The translations under genes and the position numbers were made by a program. Of a stretch of 64,000 nt of DNA, positions 9,660 to 18,134 are shown one piece after another. Numbering within the stretch: position 1 is the first letter of the stretch; every line of letters starts with the position of its first letter. Below the pieces are notes generated by a model. It worked only from the letters and a program-made list of their open reading frames with translations. It was not told where the DNA came from and did no database searches. Source of the stretch: Albidovulum sp. bin36 (GTDB lineage: Bacteria > Pseudomonadota > Alphaproteobacteria > Rhodobacterales > Rhodobacteraceae); contig MPMP01000007.1 of NCBI GenBank assembly GCA_002238565.1, forward strand, positions 1-64,000. Direction: 5' to 3'.

Positions 9660-10395
9660 GAAGAATTCGCCTGCGAACGGCGCTTTTTTCGCTCGCGACA
9701 CGTCGTGGCACCCGCCGGCCTATACGCCGCGATACAAGAGCACCGTAGCGCGCTCTCCAAAGCTAGCGCTGGTGTCGCTAAGCAACTCGCCCGGCGAATT
9801 AACGGGACCGGCTTTCGGCCACGAAATCCTAGGGGACAGCGACAACGATCTGGTGCACAACTACGCCCGCCCCGGCGCAAGCGCGATAGGCGAGCGAATT
9901 GTTGTCCAAGGCCGCGTTCTCGACGAACGCGGGGTTGGCATCGACGGAGTTCTTCTCGAATTCTGGCAAGCCAATGCGGGCGGGCGGTACCGCCACGCGA
10001 AAGACGGATACCTTGCTCCGCTGGATCCAAATTTCGGCGGCTGCGGGCGGACGATCACATCCGATGACGGCTCCTACGAGCTCCTAACTGTAAAGCCCGG
10101 GCCCTATCCGTGGCCCAACGGACCAAATGATTGGCGCCCGTCGCATATTCACTTCTCGGTATTCGGGCGAGGATTCGCGCAGCGCCTCGTAACGCAAATG
10201 TATTTCCAGGGCGATCCGTTGATTCCGCTTTGCCCGATCGTCGCCACCATCCCGTCCAGGGAAGCGGTCGACGGCCTGGTGGCCGCTCTCGACATGTCGA
10301 ATACTATTCCCATGGACGCCATTTGCTATAAATTCGATATCGTGCTGCGAGGCCGCAGATCCACGATGTTCGAGAACAGGCTTGAGGGCAACTAG
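9649..10395 (+). CDS. pcaH: Protocatechuate 3,4-dioxygenase beta subunit
   Basis: Iron-bearing subunit of the intradiol dioxygenase that opens protocatechuate to 3-carboxy-cis,cis-muconate. The 248-residue protein has the intradiol signature from VVQGRVLDERGVGIDGVLLEFWQANAGG to DDGSY and the non-heme Fe(III) ligands expected in GGRYRH (Tyr), YPWPN (Tyr) and RPSHIHF (two His). The frame is open from 9589, but ATG 9649 overlaps the pcaC stop codon and leaves a normal-length beta subunit, so I choose it. It pairs with pcaG immediately downstream. Confidence 0.93.
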   Translation: MASRKNSPANGAFFARDTSWHPPAYTPRYKSTVARSPKLALVSLSNSPGELTGPAFGHEILGDSDNDLVHNYARPGASAIGERIVVQGRVLDERGVGIDGVLLEFWQANAGGRYRHAKDGYLAPLDPNFGGCGRTITSDDGSYELLTVKPGPYPWPNGPNDWRPSHIHFSVFGRGFAQRLVTQMYFQGDPLIPLCPIVATIPSREAVDGLVAALDMSNTIPMDAICYKFDIVLRGRRSTMFENRLEGN

Positions 10396-11014
10396 GTTGG
10401 CACAGCAATTGAATCGACTCCGGGAATCGGCTTCCCAGACGGCTGGGCCGTATGTGCATATAGGATGCGTCCCGAGCTTTGCGGGACTGCAGGGCATGTA
10501 CGACGGCATCGATCTCGGCCGCGACATGGTCAATGACAGCGCGAAAGGGCGGCGAATAAGCTTGCGCGGCTGCGTCATCGACGGCACCGGCGCGCGCCTC
10601 CGGGACGCCATGGTGGAAATTTGGCAAGCCGATCACTCCGGATACTTCAACAGCCCTTCGGAGACGCGCGGAGATGCCGACCCGAATTTCACCGGATGGG
10701 GAAGAAGCGCAACCGCCGCGTCAACGGGCGAATTTCGCTTTCACACGATCAAGCCCGGTCGAGTCCCGCGCCCCGACGGACGCCTGCAGGCTCCCTATAT
10801 CCATTTCTGGATCGTCGCGCGCGGCATTAATCTCGGCCTCCATACGCGAATGTACTTTCCGGATGAAATCGAGGCGAATTCGGAAGATCCCGTTTTGCAG
10901 GGTCTCGAGCATTCCCATCGAGCCGAGACCCTTGTGGCTTCGCTTCAAGACGGCGAGTACGTCTTCGACATTCGACTTCAGGGACAAAGGGAAACGGTGT
11001 TTTTCGATGTCTAG
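10382..11014 (+). CDS. pcaG: Protocatechuate 3,4-dioxygenase alpha subunit
   Basis: Structural partner of PcaH. The protein is about 205-210 residues and has the intradiol fold (RISLRGCVIDGTGARLRDAMVEIWQAD), but its APYIHFWIVARG segment keeps only one of the two iron-ligand His, as is normal for alpha subunits. No ATG fits: the candidate starts are TTG 10382 (overlapping the pcaH end by 14 bp) and TTG 10397 just after the pcaH stop. Overlap on both sides indicates tight translational coupling. Confidence 0.92.
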   Translation: MRATRLAQQLNRLRESASQTAGPYVHIGCVPSFAGLQGMYDGIDLGRDMVNDSAKGRRISLRGCVIDGTGARLRDAMVEIWQADHSGYFNSPSETRGDADPNFTGWGRSATAASTGEFRFHTIKPGRVPRPDGRLQAPYIHFWIVARGINLGLHTRMYFPDEIEANSEDPVLQGLEHSHRAETLVASLQDGEYVFDIRLQGQRETVFFDV

Positions 11015-11879
11015 CACGACTGCCCGCGCGAAAATTTGCTCGCTTGAAGAAGCTGTAGCGGACAATTTGGGATCCGGCTGCTCGGCCGCGTTCGAAGGAT
11101 TTACTCATCTCATTCCCTACGCCGCGGCGCACGAGGCTATTCGGCAGGGCGCGCGTGGCCTGACATTGTTTCGGATGACTCCCGACGTGATCTACGACCA
11201 GCTGATCGGAGTCGGGGCGGTTGACAAGCTAGTGTTTTCCTACGCCGGCAATCCCGGCGTCGGCCTCTTGCACCGGTTCCGCGATGCGGTGGAGAACAAG
11301 TGGCCGCGCAGGCTTGAAATCGAGGAGCATTCGCATGCGGCTCTCGCCAACATGTATGAAGCTGCCGCGTCGGGGATGCCATTCGCGGCGTTTCGCGGCT
11401 ATATCGGCGCGGACCTGCAAAAGGTTAACCCGAACATCAAGTCGATCGAATGCCCTTTCACCGGCGAAGTTCTTTCCGCAGTCCCGGCAGTTCAATTGGA
11501 CGTCGCATTCATTCACGCGCAAAAGGCGGACCGCGACGGCAACGTGCTGCTGCAGGGCATAGTTGGCGTGCAGAAGGAGGCCGTTCTCGCTGCGAAGCGA
11601 GCCGTCGTCACAGTCGAAGAAATCGTCGACGACTTGAACGCGCATCCCAACGCGTGCGTGCTGCCGTCGTGGGTATTGTCCGCGGTTGCATGCGTGCCCG
11701 GCGGGGCGCACCCGTCCTATGCGCAGGGATATTATAGCCGAGACAACGGCTACTATCTTGAATGGGCGAAAATCTCCGCGGACCGGGAAGCGTTCCAAAG
11801 CTGGGTCGAAACAAGCGTCCTGCAAGCGACGCCAGGCGAATTCGGCGCCCGCGCATACAAGTCGGCGAGCAAGCGATGA
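11007..11879 (+). CDS. pcaI: 3-oxoadipate CoA-transferase subunit A (CatI/PcaI type)
   Basis: Alpha subunit of the CoA-transferase that moves CoA from succinyl-CoA to 3-oxoadipate. At 290 residues it is the long CatI-type form (related to glutaconate CoA-transferase) and not the roughly 230-residue PcaI form. CatI-like landmarks are EGFTHLIPYAAAHE, FRMTPDVIYDQLIG, the GNPGVGLLHRFRDAVE block, IEEHSHAALANMYEAAASGMPF and VTVEEIVDDL. The frame extends far upstream, but ATG 11007 overlaps the pcaG stop by 8 bp and gives the family length. It ends in an ATGA overlap with the beta subunit. Confidence 0.92.
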   Translation: MSSTTARAKICSLEEAVADNLGSGCSAAFEGFTHLIPYAAAHEAIRQGARGLTLFRMTPDVIYDQLIGVGAVDKLVFSYAGNPGVGLLHRFRDAVENKWPRRLEIEEHSHAALANMYEAAASGMPFAAFRGYIGADLQKVNPNIKSIECPFTGEVLSAVPAVQLDVAFIHAQKADRDGNVLLQGIVGVQKEAVLAAKRAVVTVEEIVDDLNAHPNACVLPSWVLSAVACVPGGAHPSYAQGYYSRDNGYYLEWAKISADREAFQSWVETSVLQATPGEFGARAYKSASKR

Positions 11880-12673
11880 GCGATTCGTGCTTTACCCGCG
11901 ATGAACTTATGGTCGTAGCGGCTTCCAGGGCTCTTTCGAACGACGATGTCTGCTTTGTCGGAATCGGCGCGCCTTCCGCCGCCTGCAATCTGGCAAGGCT
12001 TTGCCACGCTCCCGGAATTACCCTGATTTACGAATCCGGAACGATCGGGACTGCGCCGAGCGTGCTGCCGCTGTCGATCGGCGACGGAGAACTGTGCGAA
12101 ACCGCGCTAACCACGGTTTCAGTCGTCGAAATGTTTCGGTATTGGCTTCAGGGCGGACGAATTACGGTAGGATTCCTCGGAGCCGCCCAGATCGACAAGT
12201 TCGGCAATATCAATACGACGGTCATCGGTGGATACGAAGAACCGCGGGTCCGCCTTCCCGGAGGCGGCGGCGCGCCCGAAATCGCGTCATCCTCCGACAG
12301 GGTATTCGTAACGATGAAGCAGTCGAAGCGCGGCTTTGTCGAAAAAATCGATTTTTTCACATCGTTCGGCCACGGATCCGGCGGCGACCAAAGAAGAAAG
12401 CGCGGTCTCCGCACTCGCGGACCGGTTTTGCTTGTTACGGATCTCGCCGTCTGGGAATCGGATCCCGAATCAAGGGAATTCCGAGTCGCGTCGATTCATC
12501 CCGGCGTTTCGAAAAATGAATTGGAGAGCACGGTTTCATGGCCGGTAAAATACGGGCCGGACGCTTCGGCGACTCCGCCGCCGACCGAATTCGAACTTGA
12601 AACGCTGCGCGACCTCCAGGCTCGCACCGCCGCCGCGCACGTCAAGCCCGGCAGAAAAGGAGACGGCGAATGA
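11876..12673 (+). CDS. pcaJ: 3-oxoadipate CoA-transferase subunit B (CatJ/PcaJ type)
   Basis: Beta subunit, 265 residues, CatJ-like. It carries the active-site Glu context LIYESGTIG, the PLSIGDGELCETA stretch, FRYWLQGGRITVGFLGAAQIDKFGNINTT and the LPGGGGAPEIA glycine loop. ATG 11876 overlaps the pcaI stop (ATGA), and the same arrangement couples it to the thiolase gene. Together with pcaI it activates 3-oxoadipate for cleavage by PcaF. Confidence 0.93.
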   Translation: MSDSCFTRDELMVVAASRALSNDDVCFVGIGAPSAACNLARLCHAPGITLIYESGTIGTAPSVLPLSIGDGELCETALTTVSVVEMFRYWLQGGRITVGFLGAAQIDKFGNINTTVIGGYEEPRVRLPGGGGAPEIASSSDRVFVTMKQSKRGFVEKIDFFTSFGHGSGGDQRRKRGLRTRGPVLLVTDLAVWESDPESREFRVASIHPGVSKNELESTVSWPVKYGPDASATPPPTEFELETLRDLQARTAAAHVKPGRKGDGE

Positions 12674-13872
12674 GCGAAGCGCTTGTTTGCGATTACGCCC
12701 GCACGCCGATCGGCCGCTTCGGAGGCGCGCTTTCGCAAGTGCGCGCCGACGATTTGGCGGCCGTTCCCCTTCGGGCCCTGGTCCAGCGCAACCCCGGCAT
12801 CGACCCCGAAGAAATCGACGAAGTGATCCTAGGATGCGCCAATCAGGCGGGAGAAGATAATAGGAACGTAGCGAGAATGGCCCTCCTGCTAGCGGGACTG
12901 CCTGTCGGCGTCCCCGGACTTACGGTCAACAGACTTTGCGCGTCCGGCATGGACGCGGTTATCGCCGCCGCTCGGGCGATCGCCGCAGGCGAAGCGGACA
13001 TCGTTTTGGCCGGAGGCGTCGAAAGCATGTCGCGGGCGCCGTTCGTAATGCCCAAGGCGACGGCCGCGTTTTCCAGGAATGCCGAGATCTACGACACGAC
13101 CATCGGCTGGCGATTCGTGAATCCATCGCTCAGGAACACATACGGCATCGACTCGATGCCCGAAACAGCCGAAAACGTCGCGGCGGAGTTCGACGTATCC
13201 CGCGGCGATCAGGACGAATTCGCTTTGCATTCGCAGGAAAAAGCGGCGACCGCCATCGCGGACGGCAGGCTCGCAAGTGAAATCGTTTCCTTTTCGATTC
13301 CGCGCCGAAAATCCGAACCGCTCCTTGTCGAAGCGGACGAGCATCCGCGCGCGACAACACTGGACAAGCTCGCGGCGCTGCCAACTCCCTTTCGGCAAGG
13401 CGGCACGGTTACCGCCGGAAATTCCTCCGGCGTGAACGACGGCGCCGCCGCCCTGCTCTTGGCGTCCGAAGAGGCGACCCGCCGCCTTGATCTCGTGCCT
13501 TTCGCAAGAATTGCCGGCTCGGCGTCATGCGGCGTTTCGCCGAGGATTATGGGCGTCGGCCCGGTTCCGGCCGTTCGCAAGCTCTGCAATCGCCTGGGAG
13601 CGAACTTGGATGATTTCGACGTTATTGAACTCAACGAGGCGTTTGCCAGCCAGTCTCTTGCGGTCATGAGGGAACTCGGACTCGAGGACGACGACAAGCG
13701 CGTTAATCCGAATGGCGGCGCGATCGCGCTCGGCCATCCGCTGGGCATGTCGGGTGCGAGAATTACCGGTACCGCGGCCCTTGAGCTCCATCGCCGAGGC
13801 GGCGGACGATCCCTCTCGACGATGTGCGTTGGCGTGGGCCAGGGGGTGGCATTAGCCCTGGAAGCCGTTTGA
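12670..13872 (+). CDS. pcaF: 3-oxoadipyl-CoA thiolase
   Basis: Thiolytic cleavage of 3-oxoadipyl-CoA to acetyl-CoA and succinyl-CoA, the last step of the pathway. The 400-residue thiolase has the nucleophilic Cys in NRLCASGMDAV (about residue 91), NEAFASQS, the GHPLGMSGAR His (about residue 355) and the second Cys in TMCVGVGQG (about residue 386). The ENVAAEF...QDEFALHSQEKAA segment and operon position favour PcaF over a generic acetoacetyl-CoA thiolase. It starts in an ATGA overlap with pcaJ. Confidence 0.93.
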   Translation: MSEALVCDYARTPIGRFGGALSQVRADDLAAVPLRALVQRNPGIDPEEIDEVILGCANQAGEDNRNVARMALLLAGLPVGVPGLTVNRLCASGMDAVIAAARAIAAGEADIVLAGGVESMSRAPFVMPKATAAFSRNAEIYDTTIGWRFVNPSLRNTYGIDSMPETAENVAAEFDVSRGDQDEFALHSQEKAATAIADGRLASEIVSFSIPRRKSEPLLVEADEHPRATTLDKLAALPTPFRQGGTVTAGNSSGVNDGAAALLLASEEATRRLDLVPFARIAGSASCGVSPRIMGVGPVPAVRKLCNRLGANLDDFDVIELNEAFASQSLAVMRELGLEDDDKRVNPNGGAIALGHPLGMSGARITGTAALELHRRGGGRSLSTMCVGVGQGVALALEAV

Positions 13873-13894
13873 ATTGCCGGGGGCATCCTACGAC

Positions 13895-15007
13895 ATGGGT
13901 CTGTTCGAGTTCCTGCGACGGGACGAATTCGTTGCGCGCGAGTTCAGCGAAACGGCAATGATTTCCCGCATGATCGAATTCGAAAAGCATCTTGCTGCCG
14001 CTTTGGGAGCAGTTGGCGCAGTTCCGAAATCGGAAATTTCCGCGGCTCTAAGGAAATTGGCGGACTTCGCGCCCGACACGAAATTGATTCGCGAATGCAC
14101 GGAGAGAGACGGCGTTCCGGTGCCCGAGCTCGTGCGCCAATTGCGCGCCGCGGCCGGCGCGCAGTTCGGAACGGGATTGCATCTCGGCGCGACCAGCCAG
14201 GACTTGATCGATACGGCGCTGGTATTGGCCTTGAAGAATGTGAATGCCTACTTCCTGTCGCGATTGAACCGCCTTGGCGGAGCATTCGAGCGTTTGAGCG
14301 CTGAATTCGGCGATGTCGAAGTCATGGCGAGAACGAGAATGCAGAATGCGGAGCCCATGCTTGCAAGATTTCGTATCGAATCCTGGCGCAGGCCGCTTGA
14401 TTCGCACCGGAAACGGCTTGAAAGCCTTGGCCCGCAGCTCGAAAGGCTCCAGTTCGGCGGGCCGACCGGCGACAGGTCGAGGCTTGGCAGCCGAGCCGAC
14501 GACGTAGCGCGAATTCTTGCGGATGCTCTCGGCCTATGCGAACCTGGCCATGGATGGCACTCGGAGCGGGACTCTCTTGCCGAATACGCGTCCTGGAATT
14601 CCGCACTCGCCGGAATCCTCGGCAAATTCGGCCAGGATGTGGCTTTGATGGCGCAAATGGGCGAAGTCCGGCTCCTGAACGCCGGCGGCTCGTCGTCGAT
14701 GCCGCACAAATCCAATCCGATCAAGGCGGAACTCCTGGTGTCGCTGGCTCGATTCAATGCAACTTTGGTATCGGGTTTTCATCAGGCTCTGGTGCACGAG
14801 CAGGAACGGTCGGGCGCGGCGTGGATGCTCGAGTGGATGGTGCTGCCGCAAGCCTGCGCGGTTTCGGGCGCGTCGCTAGTCGGCGCGGGATCGCTGGGGG
14901 ATTCCATAGCGGAGGTCGGGGGCGGGAGCAGGAACGGTCGGGGGGGGCGTGGATGCTCGAGTGGATGGTGCTGCCGCAAGCCTGCGCGGTTTCGGGCGCG
15001 TCGCTAG
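13895..15007 (+). CDS. pcaB: 3-carboxy-cis,cis-muconate cycloisomerase, C-terminus frameshifted by a 128-bp tandem duplication
   Basis: Lyase-fold enzyme that cyclises 3-carboxymuconate to 4-carboxymuconolactone, the step between PcaHG and PcaC. Superfamily motifs are GLHLGATSQDLIDTALVLAL near residue 95, RTRMQNAEP (true PcaB enzymes have TxxQ here) and the GGSSSMPHKSNPIKAELL signature loop. As written the protein is about 370 residues and its last 30 are a Gly/Arg-rich nonsense tail, because bases 14798-14925 are repeated at 14926-15053. Removing one copy restores a 347-residue protein ending EFGAESKR with the stop at 15064-15066. TTG 13874 is an alternative start. It is the last gene of the pca operon. 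Confidence 0.85.
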   Translation: MGLFEFLRRDEFVAREFSETAMISRMIEFEKHLAAALGAVGAVPKSEISAALRKLADFAPDTKLIRECTERDGVPVPELVRQLRAAAGAQFGTGLHLGATSQDLIDTALVLALKNVNAYFLSRLNRLGGAFERLSAEFGDVEVMARTRMQNAEPMLARFRIESWRRPLDSHRKRLESLGPQLERLQFGGPTGDRSRLGSRADDVARILADALGLCEPGHGWHSERDSLAEYASWNSALAGILGKFGQDVALMAQMGEVRLLNAGGSSSMPHKSNPIKAELLVSLARFNATLVSGFHQALVHEQERSGAAWMLEWMVLPQACAVSGASLVGAGSLGDSIAEVGGGSRNGRGGRGCSSGWCCRKPARFRARR

Positions 15008-15053
15008 TCGGCGCGGAATCGCTGGCGAATTCCATAGCGGAGTTCGGAGCCGA
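14798..15053 (+). repeat. 128-bp tandem duplication in the 3' end of pcaB
   Basis: Two head-to-tail copies (14798-14925 and 14926-15053). The length is not a multiple of three, so the frame shifts. Mismatches cluster around the junction, and nearly all of them replace another base with G: the end of copy 1 compared with copy 2, and the start of copy 2 compared with copy 1, where cgc becomes ggg. Confidence 0.9.
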
Positions 15054-15103
15054 ATCGAAGAGATAGAAAGCCTCCCCGACTCCCGCTAGCCGACAAAGCC
15101 CCG

Positions 15104-15547
15104 CTACTCGCTTTCGGTCGCTACTTGCGAGAGGTAGGCGTACAGATCCTCTCCGCCCTTGCCAAGCTTGAACGCCATCCTTGCCGCGACCTTGGAAACG
15201 CCCACGTATGCGGCAACGAATTTCGGCGGATCCCTAATGTAGTCAATAAAGTTTTCTTCGTCCCACACGAGGCCTTTTTCGCTCGCCTCGATTAGTCCCT
15301 TTCCGTATTTGAAGCCCTCGACCGCCGCCGCGGGTCTTCCGGCGACGCCGAACAGGTTCGGACCGACCTTGCCGCCTCTCACGATCGTAGTCCCGTCGCT
15401 AGCGACGATCGCATGGCAGGCCCTGCATTTTCTGAAGGTTTTTGCGCCTTTGTCGGGGTCGCCCTCCGCAAGCGCATCCATGGACCACGAAGCCGCGAGA
15501 ACCGCCGCCGCGCAAAGAATCCTAAGTCTCGGCGCCGAAGGCAGCAT
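15104..15547 (-). CDS. Small soluble c-type cytochrome (class I)
   Basis: About 147 residues. The N-terminus from the Met at 15547 is a clear Sec signal (RLRILCAAAVLAAS, cleavage near DALA-EG). The mature part has one heme motif, CRACH, and class I features KVGPNLFGVAGRPAA and a downstream Met (ARMAFKL) suited as axial ligand. It is expected to carry electrons in the periplasm. The frame is open upstream to 15595 inside hemA; the signal peptide decides the start, 11 bp after the hemA stop, so co-transcription with hemA is likely. Confidence 0.85.
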   Translation of the reverse strand: MLPSAPRLRILCAAAVLAASWSMDALAEGDPDKGAKTFRKCRACHAIVASDGTTIVRGGKVGPNLFGVAGRPAAAVEGFKYGKGLIEASEKGLVWDEENFIDYIRDPPKFVAAYVGVSKVAARMAFKLGKGGEDLYAYLSQVATESE

Positions 15548-15558
15548 GCCGCGGATCG

Positions 15559-16779
15559 CTAGGCTACCTGGTACGACAGCGCGCATTGCGACCAAAGGTC
15601 CTTAAGCGCGCCGACTAGCCGGTCGATGTCGGCATCGCGATGAATCGGCGATGGCGTGATACGCAGCCGTTCGGTTCCCTTCGGCACCGTCGGGTAGTTT
15701 ATCGGCTGAACGTAGATGCCGTAGTCCTCCAAGAGCACGTCGCTAATGTAGCGGCATTTTACCGGATCCTTAATGAGGACCGGAACAATGTGGCTCGGAT
15801 TGTCCATGTGCGGAATCCCGTGCGCGCCGAGCTTGTCCCGAACCTTCCTGACCTGCCTCATTTGCCGTCGGCGTTCGAATTCGCTGACTTTCAAATGCTG
15901 GACCGATGCCAGCGCGCCTGCGGCTACCGCCGGCGGCAAGGATGTTGTAAAAATGAATCCGCTCGCGAACGAGCGAATGAAATCGCACATGGCGAAAGAT
16001 CCTGCGATATATCCGCCGATAACGCCGAAAGCCTTGGCAAGCGTGCCCTCAATAATCGTGATCCGATCCGCCACTCCTTCACGCTCGGCAATGCCGCCGC
16101 CGCGAGCGCCGTACATTCCCACGGCATGGACTTCGTCCAAATAAGTTATCGCTCCATGGCGTTCGGCGACTTCGCAGATCTCGCCTACCGGCGCGATATC
16201 GCCGTCCATGGAATAGACAGACTCGAACGCTATGATTTTTGTCGCGTCGGCCGGGCTTGCGGACATCAGCCTGTCCAGGTCGTCGACATCGTTGTGCTTC
16301 CAAATTCGCTTCGCCGCGCCGGAATGGCGAATTCCCTCGATCATTGACGCATGGTTCATGGCATCGGAAAAAATTATTGCATTCGGGAGCTTCGAGCCAA
16401 GCGTCGACAACGTCGTCCAATTGGACATGTAGCCCGACGAGAACAGCAGAGCGGAGTCCTTGCCGTGCAATTGGGCGAGTTCCCGTTCAAGAAGGACGTG
16501 ATAATGCGTCGTGCCGGAAATATTTCTGGTACCTCCCGCGCCGGCGCCGCATTCGTCGATTGCGCGTATCATGGCCTCGAGAACCGCAGGGTGCTGCCCC
16601 ATGCCGAGGTAGTCGTTCGAACACCAGACGGTCACCTCGCGCTCGCCCCCGTCGAAAAATTGCGTTGCCGCCGGGAACTTTCCGCGGTTCCTCAGAATGT
16701 CGGTAAAGTAGCGATAGTTGCCTTCCGACTTCAAAGCATCCAGGCTTTCGTTGAATAGAGCGTCGAATTCATTTCCCAT
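15559..16779 (-). CDS. hemA: 5-aminolevulinate synthase
   Basis: PLP enzyme that condenses glycine and succinyl-CoA to 5-aminolevulinate, the first heme step in the C4 (Shemin) route used by alphaproteobacteria. 406 residues from ATG 16779, the family length. Motifs are [42 protein letters not shown] (PLP Asp) and the Schiff-base Lys in [14 protein letters not shown] (about residue 245). The frame continues to a TTG at 16818, but MGNEFDALF fits the usual start. The cytochrome c gene follows it. It is one of the strongest taxonomic markers in the window. Confidence 0.95.
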   Translation of the reverse strand: MGNEFDALFNESLDALKSEGNYRYFTDILRNRGKFPAATQFFDGGEREVTVWCSNDYLGMGQHPAVLEAMIRAIDECGAGAGGTRNISGTTHYHVLLERELAQLHGKDSALLFSSGYMSNWTTLSTLGSKLPNAIIFSDAMNHASMIEGIRHSGAAKRIWKHNDVDDLDRLMSASPADATKIIAFESVYSMDGDIAPVGEICEVAERHGAITYLDEVHAVGMYGARGGGIAEREGVADRITIIEGTLAKAFGVIGGYIAGSFAMCDFIRSFASGFIFTTSLPPAVAAGALASVQHLKVSEFERRRQMRQVRKVRDKLGAHGIPHMDNPSHIVPVLIKDPVKCRYISDVLLEDYGIYVQPINYPTVPKGTERLRITPSPIHRDADIDRLVGALKDLWSQCALSYQVA

Positions 16780-17162
16780 CGGTCTGCCCCAGGCTCCACT
16801 ACATGCCGGCGATTTCAAATTAGACTCGCCGCCACGCTATGTCACGCATAGTGCGGCTATCGCCGCCTAATGCCGGTAATTGCGCATAACTTAATACCGC
16901 CGCTGAAATTTCCAAGGCTGCGCGCGGAAATGCAAGCAATGCTCTTCGAAAGGCAACCCGCGCGACCAGATCCCAATAAGGCAATTTCCAGGCCCCTGCA
17001 AATGCCCGCCGCTCGCCAAGCAACGCGACCGCCTTCAGCCGGAAAAGATTTCGTCGCGAGCCATGCATTCGTCGAATTAGGATTTACGCGGTCGCCGCGC
17101 CGAATGGCCAAGCCGCCCGCCCCTGGCTCCGTGCAGCTTAAGATCCGTCCATATCCGAGATT
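16780..17162. other. Intergenic region between two minus-strand operons
   Basis: About 380 bp; probable hemA promoter side and downstream end of the next operon. No gene or clear hairpin was recognised. Confidence 0.4.
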
Positions 17163-18134
17163 CTACCGGTTTTTCAATCTGACCTCCGCCCCCGATAAAA
17201 TTTTCATTCGCCGTACGATTTCCCTGTCGCGCTCTTTCTTGAACTCCTCGGGGTCGCGGGCATTCCAGTCGTAAAAGCCCCTTCCGGAGCTCATGCCTTC
17301 GAATCCCCGCTCGAAAAGCTGCCCAACCGGCGTTTCGGCCGGGTCGGAAACATTGGAAAGATCGGCCCACACCGCCTTCGCCGCGTCCCCGTTTAGCAGT
17401 TTCAGTCCGGCGAGGTCGGCATGTTCGAATGCGCCCATTGCCGGCAATCGCGCCGCGTAGCCGAGCTTCAGGATTTTGTCGCATGCCTCGGGCGTCGCAA
17501 GGCCCTTGCCTACCAGCGACGCAAACTCTCTCAGCACGGTATGCTGTATTCGCGCCCAAAGAAAGCCCGGAATGTCCGGGCATTCGACCGGAACCTTGCC
17601 GATCGACTCGAGCAGCTCCGATGTCGCCGCCGCTGCGGATTCCGATGTCCGGTCGCCCGGCACGACCTCGACGAGGCTTACGATGTGCGCCGGCTGCGCG
17701 AAGTGCGCGATGCAGAACAGTTCCGGATTGCCGAGTTCGGCCTGAAGGTCGCCGGCCATAATCGCCGACGTGGTGCTCGACAGCAGCGCGTTCTCGTCCG
17801 ACGCGAGTTGCGCCCTCCGCAGAAGCCGGCGTTTGGACTCAATTTCTTCCGAAATCGCCTCGATGACGAATCCCGCGCCCTCGACGGCCGATTCCAATCC
17901 GCTTTCGAACTTCAATCGCTCGAATACCGCGCCTTCGTCGTCCCGATTCGCCAGATCCTCGGACACTAGAAATCCCCAATCCCGAGAAATCCGCTCCGAT
18001 GCGTCCCTTAGAGCTTCCGGCCGTCGCCCCCACAGCGATACGGGCACGCCGCCCATGGCGAAAGCCAGGGCGATCTGAGCGCCCATGGTCCCCGCTCCGA
18101 GAACGGCGGCTTTGGACAGGCGATTACTAGGCAA
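17163..18134 (-). CDS. 3-hydroxyacyl-CoA dehydrogenase family protein
   Basis: 323 residues. N-terminal NAD-binding motif GAGTMGAQIALAFAMGG (residues 12-28); VIEAISEEIESKRRLL; STTSAI; the catalytic His region CIAHFAQPAHIVSLVEVVPG; then PGFLWARIQHTVLREFASLV and the C-terminal 3HCDH domain. This single-domain type includes 3-hydroxybutyryl-CoA, carnitine and gulonate dehydrogenases, so the substrate is open. It is the last gene of a five-gene minus-strand operon (solute-binding-like, CoA-transferase, enoyl-CoA hydratase, MBL, this gene) and overlaps the MBL gene by 8 bp. The natural reading is oxidation of the 3-hydroxyacyl-CoA produced by the hydratase. Confidence 0.85.
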   Translation of the reverse strand: MPSNRLSKAAVLGAGTMGAQIALAFAMGGVPVSLWGRRPEALRDASERISRDWGFLVSEDLANRDDEGAVFERLKFESGLESAVEGAGFVIEAISEEIESKRRLLRRAQLASDENALLSSTTSAIMAGDLQAELGNPELFCIAHFAQPAHIVSLVEVVPGDRTSESAAAATSELLESIGKVPVECPDIPGFLWARIQHTVLREFASLVGKGLATPEACDKILKLGYAARLPAMGAFEHADLAGLKLLNGDAAKAVWADLSNVSDPAETPVGQLFERGFEGMSSGRGFYDWNARDPEEFKKERDREIVRRMKILSGAEVRLKNR

